Shown one piece after another: positions 62,889 to 64,000 of a stretch of DNA of 64,000 nt. How positions within the stretch are numbered: position 1 is the first letter of the stretch; the number at the start of each line of letters is the position of its first letter. The translations under genes and the position numbers were made by a program. Below the pieces are notes generated by a model, which was not told the origin of the DNA, did no database searches, and worked only from the letters and a program-made list of their open reading frames with translations. Source of the stretch: Prevotellaceae bacterium HUN156 (GTDB taxonomy: Bacteria; Bacteroidota; Bacteroidia; Bacteroidales; Bacteroidaceae); NCBI GenBank assembly GCA_900119285.1, contig FPIT01000008.1, positions 137,203 to 201,202 of the forward strand, given 5' to 3'.

Positions 62889-64000
62889 TTATCTCATGAT
62901 ATACTTACGTCCATCGCGCAAATAGGCACTACCCTTTTGAGGATGGGCTATGCGTCGGCCCTGCAAGTCGTATGTATTTGAAGTTTGAGGTTTGAAGTTT
63001 GAAGTTTGAAGTTGGCTCATACCCGTAAAGTGGCCATCAGGCGGAAGGGCAAGGAAATGGGCTGGATTGATATATACCTTATGCTTGCTCTGCAGCGTTC
63101 CTTCAGGTGACCACTGATAGAGGCTTCCTCCATCGGCAAAGTTGTTGGCATCGGTGCCATAGATATAGCCCGTATAGGGATTCACATAGATGCCGTAAGG
63201 CTGCTCCATCTGTTGGAAGTCGTGAAGCAGAGAACCTGGCAGCGTTTGCGTCACACCGCTTACCCCTTGAGTGTCCATCACCATCTGAGGGTCTATCGTA
63301 TGATACCCAAACTCATAACCACCAGTGATATAAGAGTATGCAGAACCTATAGCGAGGAATTTTCCTTCGCGGGTGACGCAGTTGTAGGTGGCAGCCATAT
63401 CCAACTTGACAAAGCAATGGGTATCGCCATTCAGTGCCTTCTGACAGTCGAAGATAACTGTGGCCACGGACAGCTCGTAGTAGTCGCCAGGCGAATTGAT
63501 GCAGAGGTAGCGCCCGCTCTGCGACATTTTGCCATACAGGTTAGGCACCTGCGTATCTATCGTCTTCTCCACCTGCATCGTTTCCGCATTCAGAATGCTC
63601 ACCGTGGTCTCATAATCGTGGTCTTCTTGAAAAGCATAGCCACCCGTATTAGCAACAAACAGTCTGCCATCATATAGGGCGATACCCTCGGGCTCATAGC
63701 CAACCTCCGTAGCTGCCACCACCTTAAAGGTAGTAAGATCTATCTTTGCCACATAGCCTCTATCAAAATACTTAGTACCACTCGTCGTCTCGCACTCGTG
63801 TCCACAACTGGTGACATAGACGTAGTGCCCATCAGAACAGAGTTTACGATTGTTAGGGATATCCTCAGTAGCAGCCACAGCCCTACCCTCAGGCGTTATA
63901 AACTGTACGATGTTCGACCAGTTGACAGCAATGGCTATCAGGTTGTCGTTTATCTGAATAATGTCGTTTGGAGTGTCGCCAATCTTCTTGCCATTCACAT
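62889..64000 (-). CDS. YncE-like beta-propeller protein (BtuG-like), 5' end outside window
   Basis: At least 370 residues of a YVTN/DUF5074-type propeller. Blade motifs: NDNLIAIAVNWSNIVQFITP, GYEPEGIALYDGRLFVANTG, VSILNAETMQVEKTIDTQVP and PYGIYVNPYTGYIYGTDANN. In Bacteroides, BtuG is a surface propeller of this type that binds B12 extremely tightly; identity here rests on fold and neighbours. The frame is open to the window edge, so the true start and signal are outside. A heptamer-encoded linker (SQLQTSNFKPQTSN) precedes a C-terminal tail YDLQGRRIAHPQKGSAYLRD. Thirty-five bp before the DUF4465 gene. Confidence 0.82.
   Translation of the reverse strand, partial: VNGKKIGDTPNDIIQINDNLIAIAVNWSNIVQFITPEGRAVAATEDIPNNRKLCSDGHYVYVTSCGHECETTSGTKYFDRGYVAKIDLTTFKVVAATEVGYEPEGIALYDGRLFVANTGGYAFQEDHDYETTVSILNAETMQVEKTIDTQVPNLYGKMSQSGRYLCINSPGDYYELSVATVIFDCQKALNGDTHCFVKLDMAATYNCVTREGKFLAIGSAYSYITGGYEFGYHTIDPQMVMDTQGVSGVTQTLPGSLLHDFQQMEQPYGIYVNPYTGYIYGTDANNFADGGSLYQWSPEGTLQSKHKVYINPAHFLALPPDGHFTGMSQLQTSNFKPQTSNTYDLQGRRIAHPQKGSAYLRDGRKYIMR
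62977..63014. repeat. Coding heptamer array TTTGAAG in the propeller protein linker
   Basis: Five 7 bp units (TTTGAAG, TTTGAGG, TTTGAAG, TTTGAAG, TTTGAAG) within the coding sequence, giving the linker LQTSNFKPQTSN before the sorting-like tail. Same TTGAAnn class as the intergenic arrays. Confidence 0.88.

Overview
The window looks like chromosomal DNA of a Bacteroidota member, most likely Prevotellaceae (Prevotella sensu lato). Seen directly: many promoters of the Bacteroidota form (-7 box TAnnTTTG, often with TTTG about 20 bp upstream), AT-rich leaders without a Shine-Dalgarno sequence, a BspA-like leucine-rich surface protein, C-terminal tails of the form 'YDLqGr..kGl.ii..g..kkvvvk', DUF4295 beside rpmG/rpmB, Rho with a long acidic N-terminal insertion, and DUF4465, DUF5112/5113 and DUF6078 proteins. 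Genus is an inference; no rRNA or marker comparison was possible.

Layout. 1-5 kb: a 3'-truncated sensor-kinase-like protein that has lost key catalytic residues, then rpmB-rpmG-DUF4295, cinA C-terminal domain, tsaD and map. 5-13 kb: an 830 bp gene-free stretch with inverted repeats, a lipoprotein, a BspA-like protein, an ECF sigma/small membrane protein pair, another lipoprotein, htpG behind a sigma-54 type promoter, and a lipoprotein. 13-22 kb: a membrane protein, an 80 bp tandem duplication, and a uronate-catabolism block: kdgK-eda overlapping a two-module sensor kinase and a LuxR-type response regulator on the minus strand, divergent from a LacI-type regulator and uxaA. 22-31 kb: galE, two tRNA-Asp genes, an engB/ABC-F/recR/membrane protein/glycosyltransferase/acetyltransferase operon, a small secreted protein, a CE1-type esterase and a broken four-helix-bundle/zinc-ribbon gene.

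31-44.7 kb is the accessory, defence-like region: a HigBA-type toxin-antitoxin pair; a three-gene operon of SNF2 helicase, large beta-class DNA methyltransferase and DExH helicase with a PD-(D/E)XK end, transcribed from a promoter followed by a roughly 260 nt leader carrying a long four-stem hairpin; a RhuM-Doc/Fic fusion; and a DUF6078 operon behind three copies of a promoter-bearing repeat. 45-55 kb is mostly housekeeping: rho, rsmG, deoD, nth, an L,D-transpeptidase/ECF sigma/membrane protein/secreted protein operon, rnz, a lipocalin-like lipoprotein and mazG. 55-64 kb: a second CE1-type esterase with a Pro-Gln-Gly-Arg repeat insertion, and a probable vitamin B12 uptake operon (beta-propeller resembling BtuG, a protein with three DUF4465 domains resembling BtuH, a BtuF-like binding protein and a BtuC-like permease).

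A pervasive feature of the window is short-period tandem arrays in intergenic gaps (7 bp TTGAAnn or GCATTAn, 8 bp ACGnyATT, 10 bp CTAGGnnnnn, 22 bp), several touching start codons, with similar 7 and 9 bp duplications inside coding linkers. The best candidates for something undescribed are the SNF2/methyltransferase/helicase-nuclease operon with its structured leader, the triple-DUF4465 protein, the two-module sensor kinase coupled to KDG catabolism, and the short-period arrays.
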